Positions 44,563 through 54,783 of a stretch of DNA of 64,000 bases are shown one piece after another (the first letter of the stretch is position 1; each line of letters opens with the position of its first letter). The DNA comes from Planctomycetota bacterium (GTDB lineage: Bacteria; Planctomycetota; UBA8742; UBA2392), in assembly GCA_020845475.1 (NCBI GenBank), contig JADLFN010000043.1, positions 18,886 to 82,885 of the forward strand. Reading direction: 5' to 3'. The position numbers and the translations under genes are program-made. A model generated the notes under the pieces. That model did no database searches, was not told the origin of the DNA, and was given only the letters and a program-made list of their open reading frames with translations.

Positions 44563-44666
44563 CACCGCTTATTTTGAATCATCGGTAGAATTTACATGCT
44601 CTCGGGCACGCCCATACTAAAGTGGCGCACCGAAACAGGGCAATTCCAACCGTTAGAGGAAGCAAC

Positions 44667-45734
44667 ATGGGCGAAACAACTGTCGATCGCCGCGATGAGC
44701 GCATCAGCATGCTGTCGAGCATTCCGTTCTTCACCATGCACCTGCTGCCGTTCCTCGCGTTTTTCACCGGCTTGCGCTGGTGGGATGCGCTGATTTTCTT
44801 CGTGCTCTACTACGTGCGCATGACCGCCCTGACCGCGGGCTACCACCGCTACTTCTCGCACCGCACCTATAAGGTCAACCGGCTCGTGCAGTTCCTGATT
44901 GCATTCACCGGCGGCGCAGCCGCGCAAAAAGGTGCGCTCTGGTGGGCCGGCCATCACCGCCACCACCACAAGTACTCGGATATGGACGAAGACATCCACT
45001 CGCCCACCAAGCGCGGCTTCTGGTGGAGTCACTGCGGATGGATTCTGTGCAGAAAATACGATGCGACGCGCTTTGACCTCATCCCGGATTTTGCCAAGTA
45101 CCCCGAGCTGCGTTTCATCAACAAGTTCCACCTGCTGCCGCCGATCCTCGTCGGCACGGCCACGTTCTTCCTGGGTTATGCGCTGGGCGGCACGGCTTCG
45201 GCCTGGGCTGCGCTTTTGTTCGGCTTCTTTGGCAGCACCGTGCTGCTGTATCACGTCACGTTCATGATCAACTCGCTGGCTCACGTGTTTGGCAACCGCC
45301 GCTACGCCACGCGCGACACCAGCCGCAACAACCTGATTCTCTCGCTGCTCGCCGGCGGCGAGGGCTGGCACAACAACCACCACCACTACATGGCCAGCGC
45401 CAACCAGGCCTTCCGCTGGTGGGAAATCGACACCAGCTTCTACCTGATCAAGCTCGCCAGCTTTGTGGGCCTGACCTGGGACGTGCGCAAGGTGCCCAAG
45501 CACATGATGGAGAAACACCTGATCCGCAACGGCGAAGCCGATATCGGCATGTTCGAGAAGCACTGGCAGAATGCGCTGCTGGCGCTCGAAAACGCCCGCT
45601 CCAAAACCGGCGAAATGTACGGCGAGCGCCGCAAAGAGCTCGATGCGCTCATCGCCGCGACCAAGGCCAAGGTCGAAGAAATCGCCCGGCTGGCCAGCGG
45701 CCCCGAACCGGTCGGCGGTGACGGCGCACAGTAA
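44667..45734 (+). CDS. acyl-CoA/acyl-lipid fatty acid desaturase
   Basis: A 355-residue membrane enzyme. It has the three His boxes of the delta-9 acyl-CoA desaturase type: HRYFSH, HHRHHH (in WWAGHHRHHHKYSDMDEDIHSP) and HNNHHH. Four hydrophobic segments surround them. It inserts a double bond into a fatty acyl chain using O2 and an electron donor, so the organism meets oxygen. AGAGGA lies 6 nt before ATG 44667. The C-terminal 60 residues form a Glu/Lys-rich helix. A strong hairpin terminator follows. Confidence 0.93.
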   Translation: MGETTVDRRDERISMLSSIPFFTMHLLPFLAFFTGLRWWDALIFFVLYYVRMTALTAGYHRYFSHRTYKVNRLVQFLIAFTGGAAAQKGALWWAGHHRHHHKYSDMDEDIHSPTKRGFWWSHCGWILCRKYDATRFDLIPDFAKYPELRFINKFHLLPPILVGTATFFLGYALGGTASAWAALLFGFFGSTVLLYHVTFMINSLAHVFGNRRYATRDTSRNNLILSLLAGGEGWHNNHHHYMASANQAFRWWEIDTSFYLIKLASFVGLTWDVRKVPKHMMEKHLIRNGEADIGMFEKHWQNALLALENARSKTGEMYGERRKELDALIAATKAKVEEIARLASGPEPVGGDGAQ

Positions 45735-45748
45735 CGCTGCATTCCAAG

Positions 45749-45773
45749 AACCGGCCCGCTCAGCGGGCCGGTT
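45749..45773. terminator. bidirectional terminator hairpin
   Basis: AACCGGCCCGC pairs perfectly over 11 bp with GCGGGCCGGTT around TCA. It lies between the convergent desaturase and XRE-type regulator genes and contains the stop of the latter. Confidence 0.75.
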
Positions 45774-47259
45774 TCAATTCCATGTTCGCAAAGCACGCAT
45801 AGCCGTGGTGCGCGTACTCGCGAAAGAACCGCCGCGCACGCTTCTTATCTCCACCCAGCGCCAGCACGTTGCGATAATGCGTCGCCAGCGTCATCGGATC
45901 CGGTGTGACCTCAGGCCCGACCGACGCCAGCTCGCGCTGCGCGCGTGCCGTTTCTTCACGCGCGCCGTCTTCGTCGCCGCAGTGCCGCAACAGATGCGCC
46001 GAAGCCGAGGATAGCCGCGCGCGATCCATGGCGTCTTCGGGCGTACTGCCCTTCCGCTCAACCTCCGAGCGGAACTCCTTGGCCGCGCACAGCGCGCTCT
46101 TTTCAAACTGGCGCAACAGCGCGTGCCCGTAGTGCGAATAGAACGTATTGCGCCAGATGGGCTCCACGTCCGGCGCGTCAGCATATTTCAGCGCACAGCG
46201 CAAAGCCTCAACGTCCTCCAGCCAGCACGCCAGTTGCAGCATATGCTCCGCCTTGGCGTCCGTATGTTCGCCCAGCCTCGCCGCGTCCTGGATTGTAAGC
46301 AGCCCCGCCCAGAGCAGGAACTTCATCAGCGCGGCTTCACTCACCTTGCGATACAGGCCGCTCAGGCGCGGCAGGCTTTTCTGGATCAGCTCGATGCCCA
46401 GGCGCAGCCTGCCGGTCTCGGCCATGATCACGCCATAGGTGTTCTCAAGGCGCGCATAGGCGTCCCAGTTGCGGCCTTTCGCGCCCGCCAGGTCGCGCAC
46501 AGCACGGCAAATGCGCGCGGCTTCCTTCATGTGATTCATCTGCACGAGCGCGACCACAAGGCGGCGGGCTTCGTCGCAGGCGCGCTCGTCAAAGAGCGAG
46601 CCATCGGGCAGCGAATGCAAGAACAGCTTGCGCTGCAGTTGCAGGAACTTCTGCGAGTTCTTGAGTTGAAACTCGTGGTAGGCCTGCGCGCGGTAGAAAT
46701 CGCGCGCCAGGCTTTCGTCGTCGCACAGCCGCGAGAGCTGCTCAACTGCTTTGCGCAGTTCGCCCGCCCGCGCCAGGTCGCGCTTGTCCAGCGCCGATTG
46801 CAAATCCTTGAGCATCTGCGCAAACAGCGGCCGGCTCTGCTCATTGAGTTTCTCGCGCAGGCGCTCATGGGCGGCCAGCGCGTCGTTCAACTCGCGCAGC
46901 ACTTTCAGGTGGTGTTTGCCGGTCAGCGAGCCAAGGCGCATGCGCGCGACGGCGCTCATGGCTTCAACAAGCGCAAGCAGGTTTTCACCCAGCTTGGCAG
47001 TTTCAGCGGGAACATCGGCCAGACTGGGCGCACCCTCACCAACAAGCAGCCACGAAGGATTCACATTGAGGCCGCGCACCAAAGAGGCGCAAAACGCGGC
47101 CGGAATACGAGCGCCATGCACATAACGATTGACGCTGGCGACAAGAGAGCCGGTCTTGCGCGCAATCTCGCTCTGCGAATGCTCAGCCAGAAGCGAGTTG
47201 AGACGCTCGCGGATCAGCGCGTCATCGGAGTGGGATTCTTCCTGCTCGGAATCACTCAT
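45760..47259 (-). CDS. XRE-type HTH regulator with TPR-like sensor domain
   Basis: A 499-residue protein. After an acidic N-terminus an HTH domain is visible (HSQSEIARKTGSLVASVNRYVHGARIP, then LVRGLNVNPSWLLVGEG). The remaining 400 residues are helical, with TPR-like pairs (LRKAVEQLSRLCDDESLARD, AARICRAVRDLAGAKGRNWD, FYSHYGHALLRQFEKSALCA). The plan resembles RRNPP/Rgg-type or other signal-binding regulators, though no specific family is assigned. It is divergent from the small-gene cluster at 47563, whose promoter carries palindromes. It is a natural candidate to bind there. Confidence 0.7.
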   Translation of the reverse strand: MSDSEQEESHSDDALIRERLNSLLAEHSQSEIARKTGSLVASVNRYVHGARIPAAFCASLVRGLNVNPSWLLVGEGAPSLADVPAETAKLGENLLALVEAMSAVARMRLGSLTGKHHLKVLRELNDALAAHERLREKLNEQSRPLFAQMLKDLQSALDKRDLARAGELRKAVEQLSRLCDDESLARDFYRAQAYHEFQLKNSQKFLQLQRKLFLHSLPDGSLFDERACDEARRLVVALVQMNHMKEAARICRAVRDLAGAKGRNWDAYARLENTYGVIMAETGRLRLGIELIQKSLPRLSGLYRKVSEAALMKFLLWAGLLTIQDAARLGEHTDAKAEHMLQLACWLEDVEALRCALKYADAPDVEPIWRNTFYSHYGHALLRQFEKSALCAAKEFRSEVERKGSTPEDAMDRARLSSASAHLLRHCGDEDGAREETARAQRELASVGPEVTPDPMTLATHYRNVLALGGDKKRARRFFREYAHHGYACFANMELKPAR

Positions 47260-47430
47260 CGCCGCCCCCGTTTATTGGATTCGCGAAGTTTACCGGCGCA
47301 ATAGTTCCAAGCAAGCTTCACACGACGTTGAAGAAGTGAAGGGAAACGCGGCTCCATTGGGGACGTCTTGAGAAAAGCAAATGAGAGCTGGCTTCGCGCG
47401 AACGGGTGACTAGCGGCTTCATGAGTCGGT

Positions 47431-47484
47431 GGAAGGGAGTTCTGGCTCCAGGCAATTCCGGTGCCTGACCCTCTTCCCTTTTCC
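47431..47484 (+). repeat. GGGTCTGGCTCC...GGTGCCTGACCC family, copy 3
   Basis: The element begins GGAAGGGAG and ends CTCTTCCCTTTTCC. The core 47441-47471 matches the copy at 32216-32246 (minus) at 29 of 31 positions. AGGCA and TGCCT form a short inner stem. Confidence 0.75.
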
Positions 47485-47507
47485 GGCGAAAAAACTGTGC
47501 AAAGCTG

Positions 47508-47542
47508 TTGCCGTCACTAATGTAGTGGTGTATAGATACACC
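47508..47542 (+). promoter_or_regulatory. promoter with operator-like palindromes for the 47563 gene
   Basis: TTGCCG (47508-47513), a 17-nt spacer, and TATAGA (47531-47536). A perfect palindrome GGTGTAT-AG-ATACACC (47527-47542) covers the -10 box. A second, CACTA-ATG-TAGTG (47515-47527), fills the spacer. A repressor bound there would block RNA polymerase. Confidence 0.6.
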
Positions 47543-47562
47543 GGTTACCAATAGGGGCCATC

Positions 47563-47859
47563 ATGCCAGACTCAAGTGCTCTTAAACGGAAGAACCCGGC
47601 CAAGACCATCAAGATATCGGGCCGGGCATTCAATAACCTGCACTATGCGATCAACGAGATCGGTGGTGAGCCGCGCTACACGATCCAGCAGCTGGTCGAC
47701 ATCTGTCTGGATCGAGTGCTGCAAGACGTGATTGCCGAAAACAAGAAACCGACAACCAAACTGCGCTTCATCTCTGCGGACATGGACTTCGAGGACGAGG
47801 ACGGAGCGCCGGCCGGCTCTGGCCCGCAGAAAAAGGCTAAGAGATCACCGCGCACGTAG
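47563..47859 (+). CDS. small hypothetical protein, possible DNA-binding or antitoxin-like
   Basis: A 98-residue protein behind an AGGGG Shine-Dalgarno sequence and a palindrome-bearing promoter. The sequence starts with a basic region (LKRKNPAKTIKISGRAFNNLHYAINEIGG) and continues with helix-like YTIQQLVDICLDRVLQDVI, which could be a ribbon-helix-helix or HTH fold. The tail is Lys/Arg-rich. No family is recognised. It is followed by two more unknown genes on the same strand. The order with a regulated promoter resembles self-regulated small operons. Confidence 0.6.
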   Translation: MPDSSALKRKNPAKTIKISGRAFNNLHYAINEIGGEPRYTIQQLVDICLDRVLQDVIAENKKPTTKLRFISADMDFEDEDGAPAGSGPQKKAKRSPRT

Positions 47860-47916
47860 CGCCGTGGTTCTTTCAGGTACCAAGTGTCTTCTCAGACAGC
47901 CAGAAGGATCAAGAAA

Positions 47917-48537
47917 ATGGATCTTATCGAGTATCTTCAGGAATCGGTCATGCGCCACCAGAGTGCGCGCGACCTCGGGAACACGCTGTTGGGCTCGAAA
48001 TGTGGGGCAACACGGCATGCCGCAGCGGCTGAACTGGCACGAAGGGGCGAGTCACTCCTTGACCAAGACGGGCAATCCGCCGTCGCGGCGCTGGTTAGCA
48101 CGTTGGCAGACGCCGATGAAGAACTGGCTGGGCGCGCGGCGGACGCGCTTGCAGACATGGGTGAGACCGTGTCCGCAGCGCTCTTTGAGGTCGAACGCCA
48201 TCCGATCCACGATCCGCACGGGCTGGCGTTTGAACTCCTTGAGCTTGGAGAACGGTGGACGTTCACTCCGCGCGTTCGAAAGTGCCCAAGCGGCCGCACG
48301 ATGTGGCGGGCGCTTTCCGAATTCGATTGGCACTACCGCCGGATGGGAATCAGTCAGCCGAGCAACTTCTCGGGGCTCTGCTTCTCTATCAACGGCAGAG
48401 AATATGCGGTGGAGTGGGTCGCGTCCTTGGCAACCGGAATCCCCGCGCAACTTCTCGCTGCAACTGGCGACAACATGGTTCTGTGGCTAGGCGGCCACCC
48501 GGACTACCCGCCTCTGCACCGGCTGGCCGAAGACTAA
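47917..48537 (+). CDS. hypothetical protein with helical-repeat N-terminus
   Basis: A 206-residue protein from ATG 47917, with AAGGA 8 nt upstream; a GTG 33 nt earlier is in frame but has no site. Residues about 20-85 look like two HEAT-type hairpins (CGATRHAAAAELARRGESL, AVAALVSTLADADEELAGRAAD). The C-terminal half (MWRALSEFDWHYRRMGIS, MVLWLGGHPDYPPLHRLAED) seems a separate alpha/beta domain. No family is recognised. It is probably cotranscribed with the 47563 gene. Composition is slightly less GC-rich than core genes. Confidence 0.6.
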   Translation: MDLIEYLQESVMRHQSARDLGNTLLGSKCGATRHAAAAELARRGESLLDQDGQSAVAALVSTLADADEELAGRAADALADMGETVSAALFEVERHPIHDPHGLAFELLELGERWTFTPRVRKCPSGRTMWRALSEFDWHYRRMGISQPSNFSGLCFSINGREYAVEWVASLATGIPAQLLAATGDNMVLWLGGHPDYPPLHRLAED

Positions 48538-48598
48538 GACAAAACGGTTCCGTCGCGCGGACTGGCTACATCCTTCCGTATTTCTGAGGAGACTGCCC

Positions 48599-49171
48599 AT
48601 GAAACCTCTGCAGCAGATGTTCTACTACATGATTTCTGAGAAGGGGCCTAGCCCTGAATTTGGCTGCGTCGTGGCCCCGAGCGCAACCGAAGCAATCAAG
48701 ATCGTAGCGAGGGCACTTCTTACTAAAGAGTGGCGAGAGGAGAAACCCGACATTGAAGCCGACGGCGCGACCTGCGTGTATCGGAATGGTTCGCGAGAAC
48801 GCAGCGTTCAGGTTGGCGCTGCCTTGATTGACGAAGAGCGTAGCGAGCCGGATTCAGCTCAGACCGCGGTGTTTGCGGGTGTGGCTTACACGCGGACTGT
48901 CGTATCGAACCCAGTCTACTTGGTGCGCACGCGGACTCCGCTCCAGGCCATGAATGCACTACTCGACTGCGGCGGATTGACTGCGAACAGCGATGAAGAC
49001 GTTTCAGGCAAGCGCGAAATGCCTTTGCCACTACCCCTTTCCAGCGCGTCCTGGCAGCGTGCATTTATTCCTGACGACCTCGAACAGCCCTATGCCATGA
49101 TACTTCGCCCTCAGGTGCTGAACTGTCCGCGCGGTTTCGTGCTCGATCACTGGCATGAAACGCCTCTTTAG
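48599..49171 (+). CDS. hypothetical protein
   Basis: A 190-residue soluble protein with AGGAG before ATG 48599. MFYYMISEKGPSPEFGCVVA and ATEAIKIVARALLTKEWREE form a likely alpha/beta start, and a Cys occurs in the region ALLDCGGLTAN. The C-terminus is NCPRGFVLDHWHETPL. No family is recognised. It is the third gene of the accessory cluster behind the palindromic promoter. No Shine-Dalgarno-free gap or terminator is seen after it. A short GGAGCCAGACAC word near 49208 recalls the GGTCTGGCTCC family. Confidence 0.55.
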   Translation: MKPLQQMFYYMISEKGPSPEFGCVVAPSATEAIKIVARALLTKEWREEKPDIEADGATCVYRNGSRERSVQVGAALIDEERSEPDSAQTAVFAGVAYTRTVVSNPVYLVRTRTPLQAMNALLDCGGLTANSDEDVSGKREMPLPLPLSSASWQRAFIPDDLEQPYAMILRPQVLNCPRGFVLDHWHETPL

Positions 49172-49300
49172 AGGCGCAAGTGGTTCAGGCTGAAATTCGT
49201 CGAAATGGAGCCAGACACTAGACGTACTCGCCTTTGCTCAAAACTGCTTTCATCGCGGCTGGGCGCGGCTAACATGCGCGCGATTTTCTCCGGAGCCGCC

Positions 49301-51940
49301 ATGACTGACTACGCTGCCAAAGCCAAAACGACCATCTCGACGCCGCTGGGCGAACGCACCATCTACAAGCTCGATGCGCTGCGCGACCTGGGCAACATCG
49401 ACAACCTTCCTTACACGATCAAGATCCTGCTCGAAGCCTCGCTTCGCAATCAGGATGGCCGCGCTTACACCGAGGAGCATCTCAAGGCGCTCGCGGCCTA
49501 TAACGCAAAGAAGGTCGGCGAAACGGAAATCGCCTTTATGCCCGGCCGCGTCGTTCTGCAAGATTTCACGGGCGTGCCCTGCGTGGTGGATCTTGCCGCC
49601 ATGCGCGACGCCATGAAAAAGCTGGGCGGCGATGCGAAGAAGGTCAACCCGCTCGTGCCCTGCGACCTCGTGATTGACCACAGCGTGCAGGTAGATGCCT
49701 TTGGTACCGCCGATGCAGAAGCCAAGAACAGCGCGCTCGAGTTCTCACGCAACAAAGAGCGCTACGAGTTCCTCAAGTGGGGCCAGGGCGCGCTGAACAA
49801 TTTCAGAGCCGTGCCGCCGGCCACGGGCATCGTGCACCAGGTGAACCTCGAATATCTCGCCAAAGTGACCTGGGACCGCGACGGCGTGCTCTTCCCCGAT
49901 TCCTGTGTGGGCACCGATTCGCACACGACCATGATCAACGGCCTGGGCGTGCTGGGCTGGGGCGTGGGCGGCATTGAGGCCGAGGCTGTGATGCTCGGCC
50001 AGCCTGTGGCGATGCTCATTCCCGAAGTCATCGGCTTCAAGTTCACGGGCAAGCTGCCCGAGGGCGCCACGGCCACCGATCTCGTGCTGCGCGTGACCGA
50101 GATGCTGCGCAAGCATGGCGTCGTGGACAAATTCGTTGAGTTCCACGGCCCGGGTCTGGCTGACATGAATCTGGCCACGCGCGCGACGGTCGCGAACATG
50201 GCGCCGGAATACGGCGCAACGTGCGGCTTCTTCCCCGTCGATCAGCTCACGCTCGATTATCTGCGTCTCAGCGGCCGCGACGAAAAGCTGATTGGCGCGA
50301 TTGAAGTTTACTGCCAGCACCAGGGCCTGTGGCGCAACGACAAGCGCCAGATTGTTTACTCCAGCGAGCTCGAACTTGACCTGTCAACAGTAGAGCCCTC
50401 GCTCGCCGGCCCTGCACGCCCGCAAGATCGCGTGCCGCTGGGCGCCATGAAAGCGAACTGGCAGGGCTATTACGGCACGACGAAGAAAGCCGCAACCGCG
50501 ACGCTGGCCCAGACCAAGACGGGCGTGCAGGACGGCAGCGTGGTCATTGCCGCGATCACGAGCTGCACCAACACCAGCAACCCCGCCGTGCTCATTGGCG
50601 CAGGCATTCTGGCGCGCAACGCCGTCAAGCGCGGCCTGACGCGCAAGCCCTGGGTGAAAACTTCGCTCGCGCCCGGCTCGCGCGTGGCCACCGAGTATCT
50701 GGCCAAGGCCGGCGTTCTCAAAGATCTCGAAGCGCTCGGCTTCAACGTGGTGGGCTATGGTTGCACTACGTGCATCGGCAACTCGGGCCCGCTGCCTGAG
50801 GCCGTCAGCAAAGATGTGCAGGGTAACGATCTCGTCGTCGCCAGCGTGCTCAGCGGCAACCGCAACTTTGAGGGCCGCGTTCACCCCGAGGTTCGCGCGA
50901 ATTATCTGGCCAGCCCGCTGCTCGTGGTGGCCTATGCGCTCGCGGGCACCGTGGACGCCGACCTGACAAAAGACCCCCTGGGCACAGGAAAGGACGGCCA
51001 GCCCGTCTATCTGAAAGACATCTGGCCGACGCAGAAGGAAATCCAGGACTCGACGAACAAGAACGTCACGCGCGAGCAGTTCCAGCAGATTTACGCCGAA
51101 GTTTTCGGCGGCTCCGCCGAGTGGAAGGCCATCAAGGCGCCCGCCAGCGAGAACTACACCTGGGACGCCAAGAGCACCTACATCCAGCACCCGCCCTATT
51201 TCGTGGGCATGGGCAAGGAGCCGGGCAAGATCGCCACGATCAAGGGCGCGCGCTGCCTGCTCAAACTCGGCGACAGCGTGACCACCGATCACATCTCGCC
51301 CGCCGGCGACATCGAGGAGAAAACGCCCGCCGGGCAGTTCCTCGTCAGCAAGGGCATCGCCAAAGTTGACTTCAACAGTTACGGCTCACGGCGCGGCAAC
51401 CACGAAGTGATGATGCGCGGAACTTTTGCCAACAAGCGCATCAAGAACCAGCTCGCGCCCGGCACGGAAGGCGGCTGGACGACGGATTACACCGACGGAA
51501 AAGTGAAGTACGTCTACGACGCGAGCATGAATTACCAGGCGAAGAAGATTCCGTTGATCGTGCTCGCTGGCAAGGATTACGGCATGGGTTCGTCACGTGA
51601 CTGGGCCGCCAAGGGCACACTCTTGCTCGGCGTGAAGGCCGTGATTGCCGTGAGCTTCGAGCGCATCCATCGCAGCAACTTGATCGGCATGGGCGTGCTG
51701 CCGCTGACGTTCGAGAGCGGGCAGGATCCCAAGTCGCTCGGCCTCGACGGCACGGAAACTTTCGACATCGCTATTGATGACGGCGTGCAGCCGCGCCAGA
51801 AAATTGCGGTAGTTGCGCGCAAGGCCGACGGAAAAGAGATCAAGTTCAACACCAACTGCCGCATCAACACGCCCGTCGAAGTGGATTACTACCGCAACGG
51901 CGGCATCCTGCACGCGGTGTTGCGTCGTATGGCTCGCTAA
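49301..51940 (+). CDS. acnA: aconitate hydratase
   Basis: An 879-residue enzyme of the AcnA/IRP type. The start ATG 49301 has GGAG 8 nt upstream and leads [20 protein letters not shown]. Core motifs: [40 protein letters not shown], and cluster cysteines in [10 protein letters not shown] and [12 protein letters not shown]. The C-terminal swivel domain has [17 protein letters not shown] and [17 protein letters not shown]. It isomerises citrate to isocitrate via a [4Fe-4S] cluster. Length is normal. It is followed by a perfect palindrome and by PPDK on the same strand. Confidence 0.96.
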   Translation: MTDYAAKAKTTISTPLGERTIYKLDALRDLGNIDNLPYTIKILLEASLRNQDGRAYTEEHLKALAAYNAKKVGETEIAFMPGRVVLQDFTGVPCVVDLAAMRDAMKKLGGDAKKVNPLVPCDLVIDHSVQVDAFGTADAEAKNSALEFSRNKERYEFLKWGQGALNNFRAVPPATGIVHQVNLEYLAKVTWDRDGVLFPDSCVGTDSHTTMINGLGVLGWGVGGIEAEAVMLGQPVAMLIPEVIGFKFTGKLPEGATATDLVLRVTEMLRKHGVVDKFVEFHGPGLADMNLATRATVANMAPEYGATCGFFPVDQLTLDYLRLSGRDEKLIGAIEVYCQHQGLWRNDKRQIVYSSELELDLSTVEPSLAGPARPQDRVPLGAMKANWQGYYGTTKKAATATLAQTKTGVQDGSVVIAAITSCTNTSNPAVLIGAGILARNAVKRGLTRKPWVKTSLAPGSRVATEYLAKAGVLKDLEALGFNVVGYGCTTCIGNSGPLPEAVSKDVQGNDLVVASVLSGNRNFEGRVHPEVRANYLASPLLVVAYALAGTVDADLTKDPLGTGKDGQPVYLKDIWPTQKEIQDSTNKNVTREQFQQIYAEVFGGSAEWKAIKAPASENYTWDAKSTYIQHPPYFVGMGKEPGKIATIKGARCLLKLGDSVTTDHISPAGDIEEKTPAGQFLVSKGIAKVDFNSYGSRRGNHEVMMRGTFANKRIKNQLAPGTEGGWTTDYTDGKVKYVYDASMNYQAKKIPLIVLAGKDYGMGSSRDWAAKGTLLLGVKAVIAVSFERIHRSNLIGMGVLPLTFESGQDPKSLGLDGTETFDIAIDDGVQPRQKIAVVARKADGKEIKFNTNCRINTPVEVDYYRNGGILHAVLRRMAR

Positions 51941-51948
51941 GTCTTCTC

Positions 51949-51976
51949 GTAGGGGCGACATATATGTCGCCCCTAC
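51949..51976. repeat. GGCGACA...TGTCGCC palindrome, copy 3
   Basis: GTAGGGGCGACATA and its exact reverse complement form a perfect 28-nt palindrome. It lies between acnA and ppdK. It is identical in all 28 bases to copy 4 at 63859. Confidence 0.9.
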
Positions 51977-51991
51977 CTGCTGGAACTCCCC

Positions 51992-54667
51992 ATGCCCGCC
52001 TCATCTCGAAGAGCCGCTGCAAAATCCGCCCGCCAGCCGGCAACGCCGCAAAAGCGCATCTACCTCTTCGGAGATGGCAAGGCCGACGGCAACTCCAAGA
52101 TGAAGGACTTGCTCGGCGGCAAGGGCGCCAACCTCGCTGAGATGGCGGCCATTGGCCTGCCCGTGCCTCCCGGTTTCACGATCACCACTGAAATGTGCGA
52201 CGCCTTCTTCAAGGGCGGCAACAAGATGCCCGCCGGCCTTGAAGACGAAACGCGCAAGAGTATCGCGTTCATCGAGAAGTCTCTTAGCCGCACCTTTGGC
52301 AAGGGCCCCAAGGCGCTGCTCGTCAGCATCCGCAGCGGCGCCGCGGCGAGCATGCCCGGCATGATGGACACCGTGCTCAATCTTGGTCTCAACGAGCAAA
52401 CGGTTGCCGCATTAGTCAAAGAGACCGGCAACGCTCGCTTTGTGTACGACAGCTACCGCCGCTTCATCACGATGTACGGCGACGTCGTCATGCACGCCGA
52501 GCGCAAGCGCTTTGAGCACGAGTTCGAATTGCTCAAGAAGGCCAAGGGCTACAAACAGGACACCGACGCCTCGGCCGAAGATTTGCAAGCACTCTGCGAA
52601 AAACTCTTACGCGTCTACCGCGCGGCTACGGGCGATGAGTTTCCCCAAGACCCGTGGCAGCAGTTGTTCACTGCGATCGAAGCCGTGTTCCGCTCCTGGA
52701 ACAACCCGCGCGCCAATGAATATCGCAGGCTCAATCGCGTCGTCGGCCTCAAGGGCACGGCGGTCAACGTGCAGGCAATGGTGTTTGGCAACCTCGACGA
52801 CACTTCGGCCACGGGCGTAGGCTTCACGCGCGATCCCAGCACGGGCGAGAACACGTTCTTCTGCGACGTGCTGTTCAAGGCGCAGGGCGAAGACGTCGTT
52901 GCCGGCATCCGCACGCCGCTGCACCTCGATGCGCTCAAAACGTCGCTGCCCAGAGTGCACGCCGAGCTCTTCAAAGTTCGCGAGCTGCTGGAAAGGCACC
53001 AGCGCGACATGCAGGACATCGAGTTCACGATTCAGTCCGGCAAGCTCTATCTGCTGCAATGCCGCAACGGCAAGCGCACGGCCAAAGCCGCTTTGAAAAT
53101 CGCTATCGACCTCGTGAACGAAAAGCTGCTCACGCGCGAGGAAGCGCTGCTCAAGATTGACGCCTCAAGCCTGAATCAACTGCTGCACCCCACATTCGAT
53201 CCCAAACATAAGTCGGCTGTTCTCGCCGAAGGCGTGCCGGCTTCACCGGGTGCTGCCGTGGGGCGCGTCGTGTTTTCAAGCAAAGAAGCTGAAGAGCGCG
53301 CGGTGCAGGGCGAAAAAGTCATCCTCGTGCGCCATGAAACTTCCGCCGACGACATTCGCGGCATGGCCATGAGCGAAGGATTTCTCACGGCGCGCGGCGG
53401 ACGCACTTCGCATGCGGCCGTGGTCGCGCGCCAGATGGGCAAAGTCTGCGTCTCAGGCTGCGGCGCCGTTGAGATCGACGAGCCGCACCAGTTCTTTGCC
53501 GTGCGCGGCCAGATTGTGCGCAGCGGCGACGTGATCAGCATCGATGGCAGCACGGGCAAAGTGATGCTCGGCGAAGTGCCGCGCGTGCAGCCCGTGCTCG
53601 ACGAAGATTTCCATACGATTATGCGCTGGGCCGACGACGCGCGCACCTTGCGCGTGCGCGCCAACGCCGACACGCCCGCCGACGCCAAGAAAGCCCGCGA
53701 GTTCGGCGCCCAGGGCATTGGCCTGTGCCGCACCGAGCACATGTTCTTTGCCGAAGAGCGCATCAACAAAATGCGCGAGATGATTTTGGCCAAAGATGTC
53801 GCGGGCCGCAAACGCGCGCTGGCCAAGCTTGAGCCCATGCAGCGCGAGGATTTCTTTGGCCTGTTCAAGGCCATGGAAGGCCTGCCGGTCACGATTCGCC
53901 TGCTCGATCCGCCGCTGCACGAGTTTCTGCCGCTTGACGCCAAGACGCAAGATCGCGTGGCCGAAGAAATCGGCGTGCAAGTCGAAGAAATCCAGGCCGC
54001 GGTTTCGCGCCTGCACGAATCCAACCCCATGCTTGGCCTGCGCGGCTGCCGGCTTGGGCTGCTCTTTCCCGAAATCTATGAGATGCAGGCGCGCGCCATT
54101 GCCGCCGCCGCGCATGAGGCCGTGCAGCAGGGCATCATGGCCATTCCCGAACTCATGATCCCGTTGATTGGCCACGTCGAAGAACTGCGCCAGATGCGCG
54201 ATCTTTGCGCCACCGCCATCAAGCGCGTGCAGGATGAGCAGGGACTGTGCATCGAGATTCCCATCGGCACCATGATCGAAGTTCCGCGCGCGGCACTGAC
54301 CGCCGATCGCATCGCCGAGCAAGCCGAGTTCTTCAGCTTTGGCACAAACGACCTCACGCAAATGACGCTGGGCGTTTCGCGCGACGACGCCGAGGGCGGC
54401 TTCCTCGTCGAATACGTCACGCGCGGCATCTACCCGGTCGATCCCTTTGCCACGCTCGACCGCGACGGCGTGGGCAAGCTGATGAAAATGGGCAAGGAGC
54501 TTGGCCGCGCCACGCGTCCGAAGTTGAAAGTCGGTATCTGCGGCGAGCACGGCGGCGACCCGGACAGCATCGCGCTCTGCCACGAGCTCGGTTTCGATTA
54601 CGTGAGCTGCTCACCGTTCCGTTTGCCCATCGCGCGCCTGGCCGCGGCACAGGCGGCGCTGCGTTAG
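51992..54667 (+). CDS. ppdK: pyruvate, phosphate dikinase
   Basis: An 891-residue enzyme that interconverts pyruvate + ATP + Pi with PEP + AMP + PPi. The N-terminal ATP-grasp domain begins [20 protein letters not shown] and [10 protein letters not shown], then [28 protein letters not shown]. The phosphohistidine is in [16 protein letters not shown], and the PEP-binding barrel has [21 protein letters not shown] and CGEHGGDP. The start ATG 51992 gives a Ser/Ala-rich lead. It can serve gluconeogenesis from pyruvate, consistent with the FBP aldolase/phosphatase, or pyrophosphate-linked glycolysis. Direction cannot be told from sequence. Confidence 0.96.
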   Translation: MPASSRRAAAKSARQPATPQKRIYLFGDGKADGNSKMKDLLGGKGANLAEMAAIGLPVPPGFTITTEMCDAFFKGGNKMPAGLEDETRKSIAFIEKSLSRTFGKGPKALLVSIRSGAAASMPGMMDTVLNLGLNEQTVAALVKETGNARFVYDSYRRFITMYGDVVMHAERKRFEHEFELLKKAKGYKQDTDASAEDLQALCEKLLRVYRAATGDEFPQDPWQQLFTAIEAVFRSWNNPRANEYRRLNRVVGLKGTAVNVQAMVFGNLDDTSATGVGFTRDPSTGENTFFCDVLFKAQGEDVVAGIRTPLHLDALKTSLPRVHAELFKVRELLERHQRDMQDIEFTIQSGKLYLLQCRNGKRTAKAALKIAIDLVNEKLLTREEALLKIDASSLNQLLHPTFDPKHKSAVLAEGVPASPGAAVGRVVFSSKEAEERAVQGEKVILVRHETSADDIRGMAMSEGFLTARGGRTSHAAVVARQMGKVCVSGCGAVEIDEPHQFFAVRGQIVRSGDVISIDGSTGKVMLGEVPRVQPVLDEDFHTIMRWADDARTLRVRANADTPADAKKAREFGAQGIGLCRTEHMFFAEERINKMREMILAKDVAGRKRALAKLEPMQREDFFGLFKAMEGLPVTIRLLDPPLHEFLPLDAKTQDRVAEEIGVQVEEIQAAVSRLHESNPMLGLRGCRLGLLFPEIYEMQARAIAAAAHEAVQQGIMAIPELMIPLIGHVEELRQMRDLCATAIKRVQDEQGLCIEIPIGTMIEVPRAALTADRIAEQAEFFSFGTNDLTQMTLGVSRDDAEGGFLVEYVTRGIYPVDPFATLDRDGVGKLMKMGKELGRATRPKLKVGICGEHGGDPDSIALCHELGFDYVSCSPFRLPIARLAAAQAALR

Positions 54668-54673
54668 TTTCGA

Positions 54674-54700
54674 GGAAATGGGGTCTGGCTCCGCATTTCC
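54674..54700 (+). repeat. GGGTCTGGCTCC...GGTGCCTGACCC family, copy 4 (deleted centre)
   Basis: The sequence GGAAATGGGGTCTGGCTCC is followed directly by GCATTTCC, so the inner half is missing. It lies 7 nt after the ppdK stop. Confidence 0.65.
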
Positions 54701-54783
54701 GTCCTACAAAAGCCGCGCCTGCGAACGCCTTTATTCGCGCGCTTTTCCTGTTATCTTCGCGGCCCTGACAACCGGAGCGTTCC

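Larger units (their letters stand above)
47260..47562. other. 303-nt divergent gap with repeat and promoter
   Basis: It holds the GGTCTGGCTCC-family element (47431-47484) and the promoter with palindromes (47508-47542). The rest, 47260-47430, shows no gene. Confidence 0.6.

Noticed and set aside
50374..50385. TTGACCTGTCAA in aconitase as a fifth CTTGAC palindrome
   Set aside because: It matches only five bases per arm (the outer C/G pair is broken) and falls in conserved coding sequence.
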